Source: Actinomyces culturomici (GTDB lineage Bacteria > Actinomycetota > Actinomycetes > Actinomycetales > Actinomycetaceae). Taken from it: a stretch of DNA of 64,000 bases. The translations under genes were made by a program, and so were the position numbers. This document shows positions 1 to 9,067 of the stretch, piece by piece; position 1 is the first letter of the stretch; each line of letters begins with the position of its first letter. Where the stretch lies: NCBI RefSeq assembly GCF_900499005.1, contig NZ_LS991316.1:1459920-1523919 (forward strand). Direction: 5' to 3'. The notes under the pieces are model-generated. The model was not told the DNA's origin. It did no database searches and saw nothing but the letters and a program-made list of their open reading frames with translations.

Positions 1-30
1 CGCCCGCCCCCCCCCGCACAAGGCCCCCAG

Positions 31-321
31 CTAGTCGGGCTGCCTCGAGGTCGGCAGACCCGCCGCCCGCACGGCGAGATCCGCTAGGACGGCCGCGAGC
101 GCACTCAGGTCACGCGCCGAGTGCTCGACCGTCACCACGTCCACCACGGGCCCGCCCTCGTCGCTCACGCTCACCTCAAGGCACACCCCAGCATCGTCTC
201 CGGGCACCTCGACCACGATCCGCCGAACCCAACACGACGGGTCGACGCGATCCGCCCACAGATCAGACCGTTCCCACCACGCGGCCGCATCCAGCTCCCC
301 GACGGTAATCGGCGCGCTCAC
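31..321 (-). CDS. Hypothetical protein, 96 aa
   Basis: Not recognised. The GTG start overlaps the stop of the preceding gene (GTGA at 318-321), and a GGGGAGGG ribosome-binding site lies about 8 nt upstream, so the pair is translationally coupled. The protein is acidic, with no signal peptide or membrane segment. It has a predicted beta-rich middle (VRRIVVEVPG, then CLEVSV) followed by a C-terminal amphipathic helix (DLSALAAVLADLAVRAAG). The neighbouring gene ends in a similar helix, so both could be small paralogous or partner proteins of accessory DNA. It lies just beyond the 3' end of ssrA, a common integration site. No function can be assigned. Confidence 0.6.
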   Translation of the reverse strand: MSAPITVGELDAAAWWERSDLWADRVDPSCWVRRIVVEVPGDDAGVCLEVSVSDEGGPVVDVVTVEHSARDLSALAAVLADLAVRAAGLPTSRQPD

Positions 322-764
322 AGGACACCCTCCCCAGCCGCAACCGACTCCGACGCGCTCGCGGGCACAGCGTGACCCAACTGGCACGCGGGAGAACACC
401 CGTGTGCCCACTCGTAACGCACTCCCCTGCGCTCAGGCCACAAGTCCACCATGCGCGGCAGGACGGGCGCAGCGGCCGCACAGTCCGCATAGCCGACGCC
501 GAGAGCCGACTCGCGGAGCCGCTCGGACAGTTCGCGGGCCTCGCCGGGAGTGAGCGTCAGGACGACCCGCATCCACTCCGAGGAGGGGACGGGCTCACGC
601 CGCCCATTCTTGGAGATCCCCGATTGAAGGAGGGAGAGGCGGACCTCGACGGTCCCGCCCTCACGGTCGCTCACTCCGACGACCTCGAGGAAGGAGCACC
701 GGGCGGGATCCTTGTAGTGGTGACCGTGGCGGGAGAGGGTGAGCGGATCAAGTTCGAGGAACAT
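318..764 (-). CDS. Hypothetical protein, 148 aa
   Basis: Not recognised. I start it at ATG 764 (MFLELDPLTLSRHGHHYKD) because GGAAGGA lies 6 nt upstream; a longer in-frame extension to 878 would run back towards the tmRNA 3' end and has no ribosome-binding site. It is soluble, with two beta-rich stretches (SFLEVVGVSDR; TVEVRLSLLQSG), a helix (TPGEARELSERLRESA) and a Cys/His-bearing tail (HGCSPACQLGH) that could bind metal but has no clear family signature. The downstream 96-aa gene overlaps it by 4 nt. Such small paired proteins next to ssrA are typical of integrated elements, but no integrase is present in the window. Confidence 0.6.
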   Translation of the reverse strand: MFLELDPLTLSRHGHHYKDPARCSFLEVVGVSDREGGTVEVRLSLLQSGISKNGRREPVPSSEWMRVVLTLTPGEARELSERLRESALGVGYADCAAAAPVLPRMVDLWPERRGVRYEWAHGCSPACQLGHAVPASASESVAAGEGVL

Positions 765-884
765 GGCGAGTCCTTCCAGAGGAGGGCGCAACCATGCTGT
801 TCGAAGGCGTGACTCCTGGCCGATGTAGCACGTAGGTAGCACGCGCTTTCCCCAATGGGGGATTTTCGTTGGAATCATGCGGAT

Positions 885-1263
885 TGGTGGAGATGGGGGG
901 AATCGAACCCCCGTCCAGCAGCCGACCCCGAATTCTTCTCCGAGCGCAGTCTACGGTTTTATTTCTCAGCCCCCAGCACCCGCGTAGACTCACCGCTGGA
1001 TAGGCTCAGTTGATGAAGTGTCGGAGGCGCCCCATCAACATGGGCGACTCCCAGTGGCTCCCTAGGCGACGCCAGACACCGGGCCGGAAGCAACTCCCGG
1101 GCTGACGGACTAAAGGTTCAGGCTGCGATATCAGGCAGCGAGAACGTAGTCGGTGCGATTCTGTTCGGCACCTATTGGTTTGCACGCATCGTTAACGAGT
1201 TGAGCGTACATTCTCGGCTCGCTTCACTTCGATCGACGACCACTGTCGAAACCGATCATCCCC
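885..1263 (-). ncRNA. ssrA: tmRNA (ssrA), tag AEQNRTDYVLAA
   Basis: Transfer-messenger RNA, which with SmpB rescues stalled ribosomes and tags the nascent peptide for proteolysis. The 5' end reads GGGGATGATCGGTTTCGACA, the universal tmRNA start. The 3' end reads GGTTCGATTCCCCCCATCTC followed by an encoded CCA. GGGGATG pairs with CATCTCC (one G-U) as the acceptor stem, and the T-arm matches tRNA. The resume frame at 1131-1169 (minus) gives GCC GAA CAG ... GCT GCC TGA, encoding AEQNRTDYVLAA, which ends in the Leu-Ala-Ala degron. Length is about 379 nt. It is downstream of smpB on the same strand but separated from it by two YhgE/Pip genes. Confidence 0.96.
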
Positions 1264-1318
1264 TTTTGAGTTTTCAACTCACCGACACGCTGCGTTGCCG
1301 CAGACCCACGGATTTATT

Positions 1319-1348
1319 AGTCTACGCCCACAGCCCCCCGCCCGTCAA
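1319..1348 (-). promoter_or_regulatory. Candidate ssrA promoter
   Basis: On the minus strand, TTGACG (1348-1343) and TAGACT (1324-1319) are separated by 18 bp, a good sigma-70-type match. The mature tmRNA 5' end at 1263 lies about 50 nt downstream, implying a leader removed by RNase P. The promoter sits directly after the stop of the upstream YhgE/Pip gene (1365). Confidence 0.6.
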
Positions 1349-1364
1349 GGGAAATACCGACGCC

Positions 1365-3569
1365 TCAGAGCAGCTTCGTGGACTCCAGCTTCTCCACCAT
1401 GCGCCGGTTCTTGCGCACCAGCAGCGGGCGCAGCGCCAGCCCCAGGAACGCGGCAAACAGGATGAAGGAGGCCAGGAACCACATGGCGTCCGCGTACTCG
1501 TGCCCCGCGTACCCGGCGATCGACGCACGCAGCGCCGTGATCGCGTGCGTGGCCGGCAGGAACGGCGAAATCGACGAGTAGAAGGACGGCAGGATCGCCA
1601 GCGGGAACGCTCCCCCGGCGCCCGAAATCTGCAGGACCAGGAGCAGCACGCCTAGGGCCTTGCCCGCGTTCCCGAACGTCGCAATGAGCGTGTACAGGAG
1701 GAAGGAAAACACGGCGGCCGTCAGCCACAGGGTGCCCATGAACTGCAGCGGGCGAGCGTGCTGGACCTTCAGGAAGTACAGGTCGCCCAACCCCACGAGG
1801 GTCGCCTGGGCGAGCGCGATCGTCCCGAAAATCAGGTAGCGGCCCAGGTACCCGGCGGCCAGGCCGACGGGCTTCGCGGTCAGGGTCGCACGCAGCGAGT
1901 CACCCTCGCGCAGGCCTTCCGCAACGTTGGAGTCCGCGACGTCCGAGCGCATGGACACCACCATGAGCACGGAGCCGACCCACAGGGCCAGGATCGTGTA
2001 CAGGGGCGCCATCTGGGAGCCGAAGTTCTCCACCGGGTAGACGGGAATCTCCTCGACGCCCACGGGTGCCGCAATCGCCGCGGCCAGGGCCTCGGGATTA
2101 TTCCCGATGATCGTTCCCAGCGTCGTCAGGTCACCACTGGCAAGCGCCTCACTGATCGAGGAGTGCAGAGAGTCGAGCTTTCCGGCCGCCTCACGCAGGC
2201 TCGTGGCCGCGCCACTCAGGTTGTCGCGCAGCTGGGTCGGCCCGTCGCGCGAGCTGCCGCTGCCGTTCGAGGCCGTGGACGTCGCACCCTCCAGGGACGT
2301 GCGCGCGGCGCTCAGGGACGACTGGGCCGAGGCCAGGGTGGCGGCCAGCGATTCAAGCTGAGGCCGCAGGTTGTTCTCGTAGTCGGAGGACAGGCCGTCG
2401 ACCGCGGAACGCGCCTGGGCGATCAGGCCGTTCGCGCTCGCGCGCCCAGCGTCGGCATTCGCGACCTTGGAGTCCAGCTCGGAGGCGGAGGAACGCAGCC
2501 CGTTCGCAACCGCGGTCAGACGGTCGGAGGCGGCCTGCAGGCGGTCCATCGAGGACTGGGAGACGGGCGAGCCCGGCAGCGCCTCCAGCATCGACTTGAT
2601 CGATGCGAAGCTGGCGGCTTGCGTGTCCAGCACGGAGGCCTGCGAGCGCAGCGTCGAGGCTGCGTCCGACGCGCTCGTCGAGCCGTTCGCATACACGTTC
2701 TCGACGGCGCTCGACAGGGAGGACAGCGAGGACTGCGAGGCGAAGATCGCATCGGACACCGAGGAGACCGCCGCCGACGCAGCGGATCCGAGTCCGCCCG
2801 CTCCGGCCTGAGCGCTCGAGACCGCGGACTGCGCAGAGCCCTTCGCGCTGCCCAGCCCGTCCACGAGCGTAGTCGTCGAGTCGATAAGCGTCACCGAGGA
2901 GCCCACGAGAGACGCGTAGGCATCCGCGCTATCGGCCGCGGTACGCAGGCGCGAGGCGACGCTCTGTACGCGGTTATCGAGGGCCGTCACCGTGTTGACC
3001 GCGGACGGGGCGGACAGCGCATCCCCCACCGACGTTGCCGTGTCGAGGGCGACCTCGGACAGGGTCTGCACGAAGATCTGGTTCACCTGGGCGCTCACGG
3101 CCTCGGCACCCTGCCCGGCGATCTTCGGTGAGATACCGTTCTTCTTTTCGTTGACGTAGTAGGTCATCGGCGCGGAGGACGCTCCCCCATCAAAGAAGGT
3201 CAGCATCTCGCGCGAAAAGTCCGACGGGATGACGATGGCCGCGTAGTACTCGCCCGAGCGCGTCCCCTCGACCGCCTCATCCTCGGACGCGATGACCCAG
3301 TCGAAGTTGTCGTTCTTACGCAGCGCGGACACCACAGAGTCCCCAATGTTGACGTGCAGCGGCACCAGGTCCGACTTGTAGCCCGCGTCCGTGTTCGCAA
3401 TCGCGATGCGCAGGCTTCGCGTGTTCCCGAACGGGTCCCACGAGGCCGCCACGTTGAACCACGTGAACAGGGACGGAATGACGACCAGGCCGAAGACGAC
3501 GACGGTCGCAATGAAGGAACGATGCGCGCGGCGCAGGTCGCCGCGGTAGATGGCCCAGATGGTGCTCAC
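1365..3569 (-). CDS. YhgE/Pip family membrane protein, 734 aa
   Basis: Membrane protein of the YhgE/Pip ('phage infection protein') family, which also includes type VII secretion accessory proteins such as YueB/EsaA; the biochemical role is unknown. One N-terminal membrane segment (about residues 20-42) is followed by the family motifs IANTDAG and YYVNEKKNGISPKI. A roughly 350-residue extracellular Ser/Ala-rich coiled-coil region (about 190-500) follows. The C-terminus has about five ABC-2-like membrane segments starting near FGSQMAPLYTILALWVG. The start overlaps the stop of the upstream paralogue by 4 nt (ATGA), so the two are an operon and may form a heterodimer. It stops 100 nt before ssrA. 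Function in this organism is unassigned. Confidence 0.88.
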   Translation of the reverse strand: MSTIWAIYRGDLRRAHRSFIATVVVFGLVVIPSLFTWFNVAASWDPFGNTRSLRIAIANTDAGYKSDLVPLHVNIGDSVVSALRKNDNFDWVIASEDEAVEGTRSGEYYAAIVIPSDFSREMLTFFDGGASSAPMTYYVNEKKNGISPKIAGQGAEAVSAQVNQIFVQTLSEVALDTATSVGDALSAPSAVNTVTALDNRVQSVASRLRTAADSADAYASLVGSSVTLIDSTTTLVDGLGSAKGSAQSAVSSAQAGAGGLGSAASAAVSSVSDAIFASQSSLSSLSSAVENVYANGSTSASDAASTLRSQASVLDTQAASFASIKSMLEALPGSPVSQSSMDRLQAASDRLTAVANGLRSSASELDSKVANADAGRASANGLIAQARSAVDGLSSDYENNLRPQLESLAATLASAQSSLSAARTSLEGATSTASNGSGSSRDGPTQLRDNLSGAATSLREAAGKLDSLHSSISEALASGDLTTLGTIIGNNPEALAAAIAAPVGVEEIPVYPVENFGSQMAPLYTILALWVGSVLMVVSMRSDVADSNVAEGLREGDSLRATLTAKPVGLAAGYLGRYLIFGTIALAQATLVGLGDLYFLKVQHARPLQFMGTLWLTAAVFSFLLYTLIATFGNAGKALGVLLLVLQISGAGGAFPLAILPSFYSSISPFLPATHAITALRASIAGYAGHEYADAMWFLASFILFAAFLGLALRPLLVRKNRRMVEKLESTKLL

Positions 3570-6256
3570 TGCTGCTCTCCCTTCGCCGCCTCCGATGCCT
3601 CGCCCGCGCTGTCCTCATCGACGAGGCCGGGGCCAGCCTCGTCCGTATCCTCTCCCCCACGCTCACCGAGGGAGGACGCCAGCGCCGACGAGATCGACGC
3701 GCCCACAGCGGCAGCACCCAGCGCGAGACGCGAGCGCGCGCCCTGCACGCGGCGGGTCAGCAGCGAGCGCACGTCCCCCTCGTCCATGGCACCCAGGAGC
3801 TGCTGACGCGCCAGGGCCTCGCGCACGTACTGCAGGCCGATCAGGAACGTGATGACGAGGAGGACCCAGACGATCCATGCACCCAGCACGATCGGCACCT
3901 CCGCGACGTTCGCGACCGACAGGACGGCGAGCGCCACCGGCACGATGATGCCGACGACGATCGCCACGCGGCGAATCCTCGGGTATCGGCGCTCGAAGCG
4001 CGCGGCGCGGCTGCTCACCGAGCGCTGGAAACCGTCGTGGTCCGCCAAGGCCGCCACGATCTGGCTCAGGCGGTAGCGGCTGGAGGGGACGCGCGTTGCC
4101 TCGGCCATGAAGAGGCCAGAGGAGGCCAGGTCACGCGTAATCATCGCGTTCAGGTTCACCAGGTAGGGGCGCAGCGCCAGGCCCACCAGGAACGACACCA
4201 CGGCGTGGACCGCCAGCCCGCCCATGGCGACCGCGAACTCGTGACGGTAGAAGCCCCCAACCGTCTCTCGCAACGCGTTAATCCCGTAGGTGAAGGGGAA
4301 GAACGGATAGAGGAAACGGAAGAAGGACGGCATCATCTCGATCGGATACAGGCCGGCGGCGCCGGGGATCTGCAGGACCACGATGATGACGCACAGGCCC
4401 TTGCCGATATGCTGGAAGCACGTCGAGAGCATGTAGATGATCGACACGAACACCAGCGAAATAACGATCGACGTCCCCACGAAGGCCAGGCGGGAGACCG
4501 TCTGCACGCCGATGATCAGGTCGCCGATCGACACGACGAGCGCCTGGATGACGCCGAAGAAGGCGAGCAGCATCCACCGGCCCATGTACTTGGCGGCTGA
4601 GGACACCGGGCCCACTTCCTCCTCATCAACGTCGAGCTTAATAAGGATGACGAGAGCAAACGCTCCGATCCACAGGGCCAGGTTCGTGAACAGCGGCGCC
4701 ATGGCCGAGCCGTAGGCGGGCACGGGGTACACGGCCTTCGTCTCGATCTGCGTCGGCGAGGCCATGAACGAGGCGATCGATTCTGCATTGCCCCCGAGGG
4801 AGTCCGCGAGGTCTCGCAGCGTGTTCGAGGAGGACAGCGAGGAGATGTCCGTCGCCACCGAGTTCAGGTCGGCCGTGATCGCAGCGACGTTCGTGGCGCT
4901 CGTCTGAGTCGCCGTCTTTGTCCCGTCCAGGAGAGAATCGAGCTGGTCGAGCAGGCCCGACACCTGGTCGCGCTGGCTGCGCAGAGTGTCGAGGGAACCT
5001 CGCATCGAGGAGGACGCGCTCGAGAAATCATCGAGGGCCGAGGAAATGGCGGGCAGCTGGGAGGAGACACCGCTGCGGGCGCTCGTCACCGAGGCCGACA
5101 CCGCAGCGGAGGCGTCGGACGCAGACGTGAGCGCGCCCGATATCGACGAGGAGGTCGCCGAGAGGTCCGAGTTGAGGGTCGTCAGGTTGCCGAGCACCGT
5201 GGACAACGCAGCGTTCTGGTTCGTCAGGTCGGTCAGAGCCGTCCCCGCCGCAGGAAGGTTACCGATCCCCAGGGCGTTCAGATCCGCGAGCACCTCGCCC
5301 ACCGAGTCGTTAATCGACGCGCCCTCAGTGAGCAGGCCACCCACGCGCCCGGACGCGCCCTGCACCGCACCGTCAAGGGTGCCCGCGTCGGCCGAGACAC
5401 CCGCAAGGGCGCTCGCCGCATTCGAGGACAGGCCATCAAGAGTCCCGCCCATCTGACCGGAGAATGAGGCCAGCGAGGAACGCGAATCACTCACGAGCTG
5501 GTCCGCCTGGTCCAGGGACGCCGACAGATCCGAAGCTGCGCCATCCAGCTCCCCCAGGAGCGCACGCGCCGAGGCCACCGACGCCTTCGCCGCGTCGATC
5601 TTCTTCCCCATGCCATCCAGGGTCTGCGACGCACTGCCCAGCTTGGCCGATGCCTCGGACACCGACGCGGACACGTCCGAACGCTTCTGGTCAGCGTTGT
5701 TCGCGATGCTCACCCCGGCCTCGGACGCCTTCTCCAACAAAACCTTGGCCACCGTCGAGACGAACGCGGAATTGATCTGGCGGTCCAGCGCCGTCGCACC
5801 CGCCCCCGTGATCTTCGGGGCGACCGCATTATTCTTCTCGTTGACGTAATACTGGATATTCGGCTTGACGTACGTGCCGTCAACGATGCCCGTCAGGTCA
5901 CGCGAAAAAGACGCCGGGATGATGAAGGCCGCGTAGGAATCACCGCGCTCGACCTCCGCGCGGGCCTCGTCGGCGCTCACGAAGTGCCAGCCCAGCTGAT
6001 CGTTCTGATTCAGCTGAGTCTCAAGCATCGCACCTACATTCACGGTGCCGATCCGGTCCTTGGTCGCGCCCTCGTCCTCGTTCGCCACCGCCACGCGAAT
6101 GTGGGAAGTCTGCGAATACGGGTCCCAGAAGCCAACGATGTTGAACCACGCGTAGAGCGCGGGAACGAACGCCATACCGATGATGACAATCCACGCGACC
6201 GGTACACGTAGCAGCCTCAGCAGATCACGACGAAAAATCCTAACGGAGCCTCGCAC
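3566..6256 (-). CDS. YhgE/Pip family membrane protein, 896 aa, C-terminal extension
   Basis: Second YhgE/Pip family protein. It has the same plan as its neighbour: N-terminal membrane segment (VPVAWIVIIGMAFVPALYAW), NEDEGATKDRIG, YYVNEKNNAVAPKI, a long Ser/Ala coiled-coil ectodomain (about 190-500) and a C-terminal polytopic part (GSAMAPLFTNLALWIGAFAL onward). It differs by about 200 extra residues with two more membrane segments (IRRVAIVVGIIVPVALAVL; IVLGAWIVWVLLVITFLIG) and an acidic tail. That tail contains one in-frame copy of the dispersed ATCGACGAGGCCGGGGC sequence (3616-3634). It begins 18 nt after smpB and overlaps the next gene by 4 nt, so it is probably cotranscribed with smpB. Function unknown. 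Confidence 0.88.
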   Translation of the reverse strand: MRGSVRIFRRDLLRLLRVPVAWIVIIGMAFVPALYAWFNIVGFWDPYSQTSHIRVAVANEDEGATKDRIGTVNVGAMLETQLNQNDQLGWHFVSADEARAEVERGDSYAAFIIPASFSRDLTGIVDGTYVKPNIQYYVNEKNNAVAPKITGAGATALDRQINSAFVSTVAKVLLEKASEAGVSIANNADQKRSDVSASVSEASAKLGSASQTLDGMGKKIDAAKASVASARALLGELDGAASDLSASLDQADQLVSDSRSSLASFSGQMGGTLDGLSSNAASALAGVSADAGTLDGAVQGASGRVGGLLTEGASINDSVGEVLADLNALGIGNLPAAGTALTDLTNQNAALSTVLGNLTTLNSDLSATSSSISGALTSASDASAAVSASVTSARSGVSSQLPAISSALDDFSSASSSMRGSLDTLRSQRDQVSGLLDQLDSLLDGTKTATQTSATNVAAITADLNSVATDISSLSSSNTLRDLADSLGGNAESIASFMASPTQIETKAVYPVPAYGSAMAPLFTNLALWIGAFALVILIKLDVDEEEVGPVSSAAKYMGRWMLLAFFGVIQALVVSIGDLIIGVQTVSRLAFVGTSIVISLVFVSIIYMLSTCFQHIGKGLCVIIVVLQIPGAAGLYPIEMMPSFFRFLYPFFPFTYGINALRETVGGFYRHEFAVAMGGLAVHAVVSFLVGLALRPYLVNLNAMITRDLASSGLFMAEATRVPSSRYRLSQIVAALADHDGFQRSVSSRAARFERRYPRIRRVAIVVGIIVPVALAVLSVANVAEVPIVLGAWIVWVLLVITFLIGLQYVREALARQQLLGAMDEGDVRSLLTRRVQGARSRLALGAAAVGASISSALASSLGERGGEDTDEAGPGLVDEDSAGEASEAAKGEQQ

Positions 6257-6274
6257 AAGGTCGCCTTCTTTCCC

Positions 6275-6802
6275 CTATCGGCGGGCCTGCTTCACGTAGC
6301 GGCGCATCGCGCGCTCGGCCTCGCGCTTGTCCTGCGCCTCGCGCAGCGACTGGCGCTTATCCCACTCCTGCTTGCCCTTGGCGAGTGCGATCTCCACCTT
6401 CGCGCGGCCTCCGATGAAGTAGAGCTCGAGCGGGACGACCGTGTAGCCCTTCGCGGCGACCTTCTGCTCGATGCGCTCGATCTCCGCCTTGTGGAGGAGG
6501 AGCTTGCGCTTGCGCGTCGGCGCGTGATTGTTCCACGAGCCCTGCGAGTACAGCGGGATGTTCGCGCCGTACATCCAGGCCTCTCCGTCCTTCGCCTCGA
6601 CCCAGGAGTCGACGAGCGAGGCGCGGCCCATGCGCAGGGCCTTCACCTCGGTCCCCGAGAGGACGAGCCCGGCCTCCCAGGTGTCCTCGATGAGGTAGTC
6701 GTGGCGCGCCTTCTTATTGCGCGCGATCGTCTTCTTCGCGTCGGACGCGGCCTTCCGCCGCTCGCCCTCCGTGGGCTTCGGCTTCTTCCAGTCCTTGGGC
6801 AC
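6275..6802 (-). CDS. smpB: SsrA-binding protein SmpB
   Basis: SmpB binds tmRNA and places it in the vacant A site of stalled ribosomes. The 175-residue protein carries the family core: NKKARHDYLIEDTWEAGLVL, SGTEVKALRMGRASL, then AWMYGANIPLYSQGSW, RKRKLLLHK and the basic C-terminal tail ending AMRRYVKQARR. It is slightly longer than usual because of a Lys-rich N-terminus. It follows the M23 peptidase gene by 72 nt in the conserved ftsE-ftsX-peptidase-smpB order, and its partner RNA ssrA lies 5 kb downstream on the same strand. The 5' flank (6821-6840) holds a partial copy of the dispersed GACGAGGGCGG motif. Confidence 0.97.
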   Translation of the reverse strand: MPKDWKKPKPTEGERRKAASDAKKTIARNKKARHDYLIEDTWEAGLVLSGTEVKALRMGRASLVDSWVEAKDGEAWMYGANIPLYSQGSWNNHAPTRKRKLLLHKAEIERIEQKVAAKGYTVVPLELYFIGGRAKVEIALAKGKQEWDKRQSLREAQDKREAERAMRRYVKQARR

Positions 6803-6874
6803 GGCGCACCTCCTCTCCCCCGTCGACGAGGGCGGAGCCCCTCCCGAACAGAACGCCCAGTCTAGCGCCCCGGT

Positions 6875-8146
6875 CTACAAGTAGCCCATCGGGTCGACGT
6901 TGACGCCGTTCTGGAGCACCCCGAAGTGGAGGTGGCAGCCCGTCGCGTACCCCGTCATGCCGACCTGCCCGAGGACGGTGCCCGCCGAGACGTACTGGCC
7001 GGGCGACACGTAGATCGCCTGCATGTGGAGGTACTCGGTGACGACCGAATTGCCGCCCATCATCCCGTGATTGACGTCGACGTAGTTGCCCGCCGACACG
7101 CTCGAGGAGACCGCCGCGACGACGCCGTCGGCGACCGCGTAGATCGGCGTCCCGCAGGTCGCGCCGAAGTCGGTGCCGGCGTGGAACTTCGCGTATCCGA
7201 GGACCGGGTGCATACGCCAGCCGAAGGGCGAGGTGATGATCATCGACGCGTCGGGCAGCGGATTGCGGAAGCCCGACGACGAGGTGTAGCTCGTGTTCTG
7301 CGCGCGGTTCGCCGCGTCGATCGCCTGCAGCTTCGCCGTCATCGAGTCGTAGTCGGCCTGGGACTGGGCGAGCTGCGCGTTCGCCTCGGACTTCTTCGAG
7401 TCCCACACGGCCTGCTTCGCCTCGGCGTCCTTCTTCGCCGCCTCGAGGGCGGCGAGCGACGCCTGCGCGTCGGCCTCGGCGGCCCGAGCCTCCTCGAGGG
7501 CCTTCTCGGCCTGAGCCTCGAGTTCGGCGATGCGCTCGGTGATCGCCTTCTGGCGGCTCACCTGGGTGCGCTGCGTCGCCTTGACGTCGAGGGCGGCGTT
7601 GAGCGCCTGGGACTGGGAGCGGGCCATCGCGTCGGCGGCCGCCGCCCGTTCGTCGATCGACTCGGTGCCCGACTTCGTGAGGGCGACGACCACCGCGGAG
7701 CTCGAGCCGTTCTTGTACATGCGCCTGGCGAGGTCGCCGATCGCCTCGTTGGCCTGCTGCTGCTTCGCCTCGGCCTCCGCGATCTCCTTCTCGAGCGCCT
7801 CCTGGTCGCCCTGGGCGGCGACGAGCTGGCCGAGCGCGATCTCGTGCGCGCGATTGGCGGCGTCGCGCCGGGACTGCGCGTCCTCGAGGGTCTTCTGCGC
7901 GACCGGGATCTTCGCGTTCGCCTCGGCGAGCGCCTTGTAAATCGCCGAGAGGTTCGCGTCGATCCCGTCGATCTCCGCGTTGAGGGAGTCGATCTGCGCG
8001 GCGGCGGCATCCTTCTTCTGCGCGATGTCGTCGCGCGAATCCTCGGCGAGCGCGGGCGCCGCCCACAGGAGTCCCGCGGTCGCGAGTGCGAGCGACGCGG
8101 CGAGAGCCCTCGAACCGCGCCGTCGTCCGACGGATGAGCGCACCAT
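6875..8146 (-). CDS. Secreted coiled-coil M23 peptidase, FtsEX-linked
   Basis: Probable peptidoglycan endopeptidase activated by FtsEX during septation. I start it at ATG 8146 (MVRSSVGRRRGSRAL), 2 nt after the ftsX stop. A signal peptide ends near APALA (residue 34). A long Glu/Ala/Lys coiled coil (about 37-270) resembles EnvC and PcsB. The C-terminal M23/LytM domain (about 300-423) keeps the metal and catalytic motifs HAGTDFG, EYLHMQ and HLHFG. EnvC of E. coli has a degenerate LytM domain and activates amidases, whereas this protein looks catalytically competent. Length is 423 aa. It is cotranscribed with ftsE and ftsX. Confidence 0.9.
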   Translation of the reverse strand: MVRSSVGRRRGSRALAASLALATAGLLWAAPALAEDSRDDIAQKKDAAAAQIDSLNAEIDGIDANLSAIYKALAEANAKIPVAQKTLEDAQSRRDAANRAHEIALGQLVAAQGDQEALEKEIAEAEAKQQQANEAIGDLARRMYKNGSSSAVVVALTKSGTESIDERAAAADAMARSQSQALNAALDVKATQRTQVSRQKAITERIAELEAQAEKALEEARAAEADAQASLAALEAAKKDAEAKQAVWDSKKSEANAQLAQSQADYDSMTAKLQAIDAANRAQNTSYTSSSGFRNPLPDASMIITSPFGWRMHPVLGYAKFHAGTDFGATCGTPIYAVADGVVAAVSSSVSAGNYVDVNHGMMGGNSVVTEYLHMQAIYVSPGQYVSAGTVLGQVGMTGYATGCHLHFGVLQNGVNVDPMGYL

Positions 8147-8148
8147 GA

Positions 8149-9063
8149 TCACACCTTCGTGTACTTGGCGAGGGATACCCCCGACGCTACCAGGGCGAGG
8201 AGCACGGCGGCGAGGATCAGAAGCGGAGTCATGATCCCGACCTCGCCCGCTCCGATAAAGCTCGTCCACTTGAAGGCCGGCGCGAGCCAGCCCTGGACGA
8301 GGAAGTGAACGGCCGCGAAGAGCGATCCGTCCGCGAGGAGGGCTCCGGCGACGGCGGCGAGGGCACCCTCGATCATGAACGGCGCCTGGATGAAGAGGTT
8401 CGAGGCGCCGACGTAGCGCATGATCTGCGTCTCCTGCTCGCGGCTCATCGCCGACAGGCGGATCGTCGTCGAGATGAGGAGGATCGCCGCGATGATCATC
8501 ACCGCGCCGAGCCCGAGCGCGAGCATGCGCGCCGCGTCGATGACCTTGAAGAGCGGCTCGATGATCTCGCGCTGGTCCTTCACCTCGGAGACGCCGGCGA
8601 CGCCGGAGAACTCCTCCTTGATGATCGAGTACTGCTCGGGATCGACGAGCTTCACCCGGAAGGACACCTGCATCATGTCCGCCGTCGTCCACTGGCCGAT
8701 CGTGGAGTCGCCGTAGAGCTTCTTGAAGTTCGCGTACGCCTCCTCCTTCGACTCCTCGTAGACGTTCTTCACGTACGGCTTCATCTCGTCGGAGTTCAGC
8801 TTGTCGCGCACCGCGGCGATCTGGTCGGCGCTCGCCTCCTCGCCGTTGCACGAGGGCGTCCCGTCGTCGATCGCGCACATGTAGACCGAGACCTCGATCT
8901 TGTCGTACCACTGCGACTTCATGCGCATGACCTGCATCTGCGAGAGGCCCGCGACGCCGACGAAGAGGAGCGAAACGAAGGTGACGAGGACGACCGCGAC
9001 GGACATCGCCCGGTTGCGCGACAGGCCCTTGCCGACCTCGGAGAGGATGAATCGGAGCTTCAC
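8149..9063 (-). CDS. ftsX: Cell division protein FtsX
   Basis: Permease-like subunit of the FtsEX complex, which uses FtsE ATP hydrolysis to control septal cell-wall hydrolases. The 304-residue protein starts MKLRFILSEVGKGLSRNRAM, the typical FtsX opening. Its first membrane segment (about 21-42) is followed by an extracellular domain of about 120 residues containing ACIDDGTPSC-type cysteines (MCAIDDGTPSCNG). Three more membrane segments lie between about 175 and 300. It follows ftsE by 4 nt and precedes the M23 gene by 2 nt. Confidence 0.95.
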   Translation of the reverse strand: MKLRFILSEVGKGLSRNRAMSVAVVLVTFVSLLFVGVAGLSQMQVMRMKSQWYDKIEVSVYMCAIDDGTPSCNGEEASADQIAAVRDKLNSDEMKPYVKNVYEESKEEAYANFKKLYGDSTIGQWTTADMMQVSFRVKLVDPEQYSIIKEEFSGVAGVSEVKDQREIIEPLFKVIDAARMLALGLGAVMIIAAILLISTTIRLSAMSREQETQIMRYVGASNLFIQAPFMIEGALAAVAGALLADGSLFAAVHFLVQGWLAPAFKWTSFIGAGEVGIMTPLLILAAVLLALVASGVSLAKYTKV

Positions 9064-9067
9064 GCGA

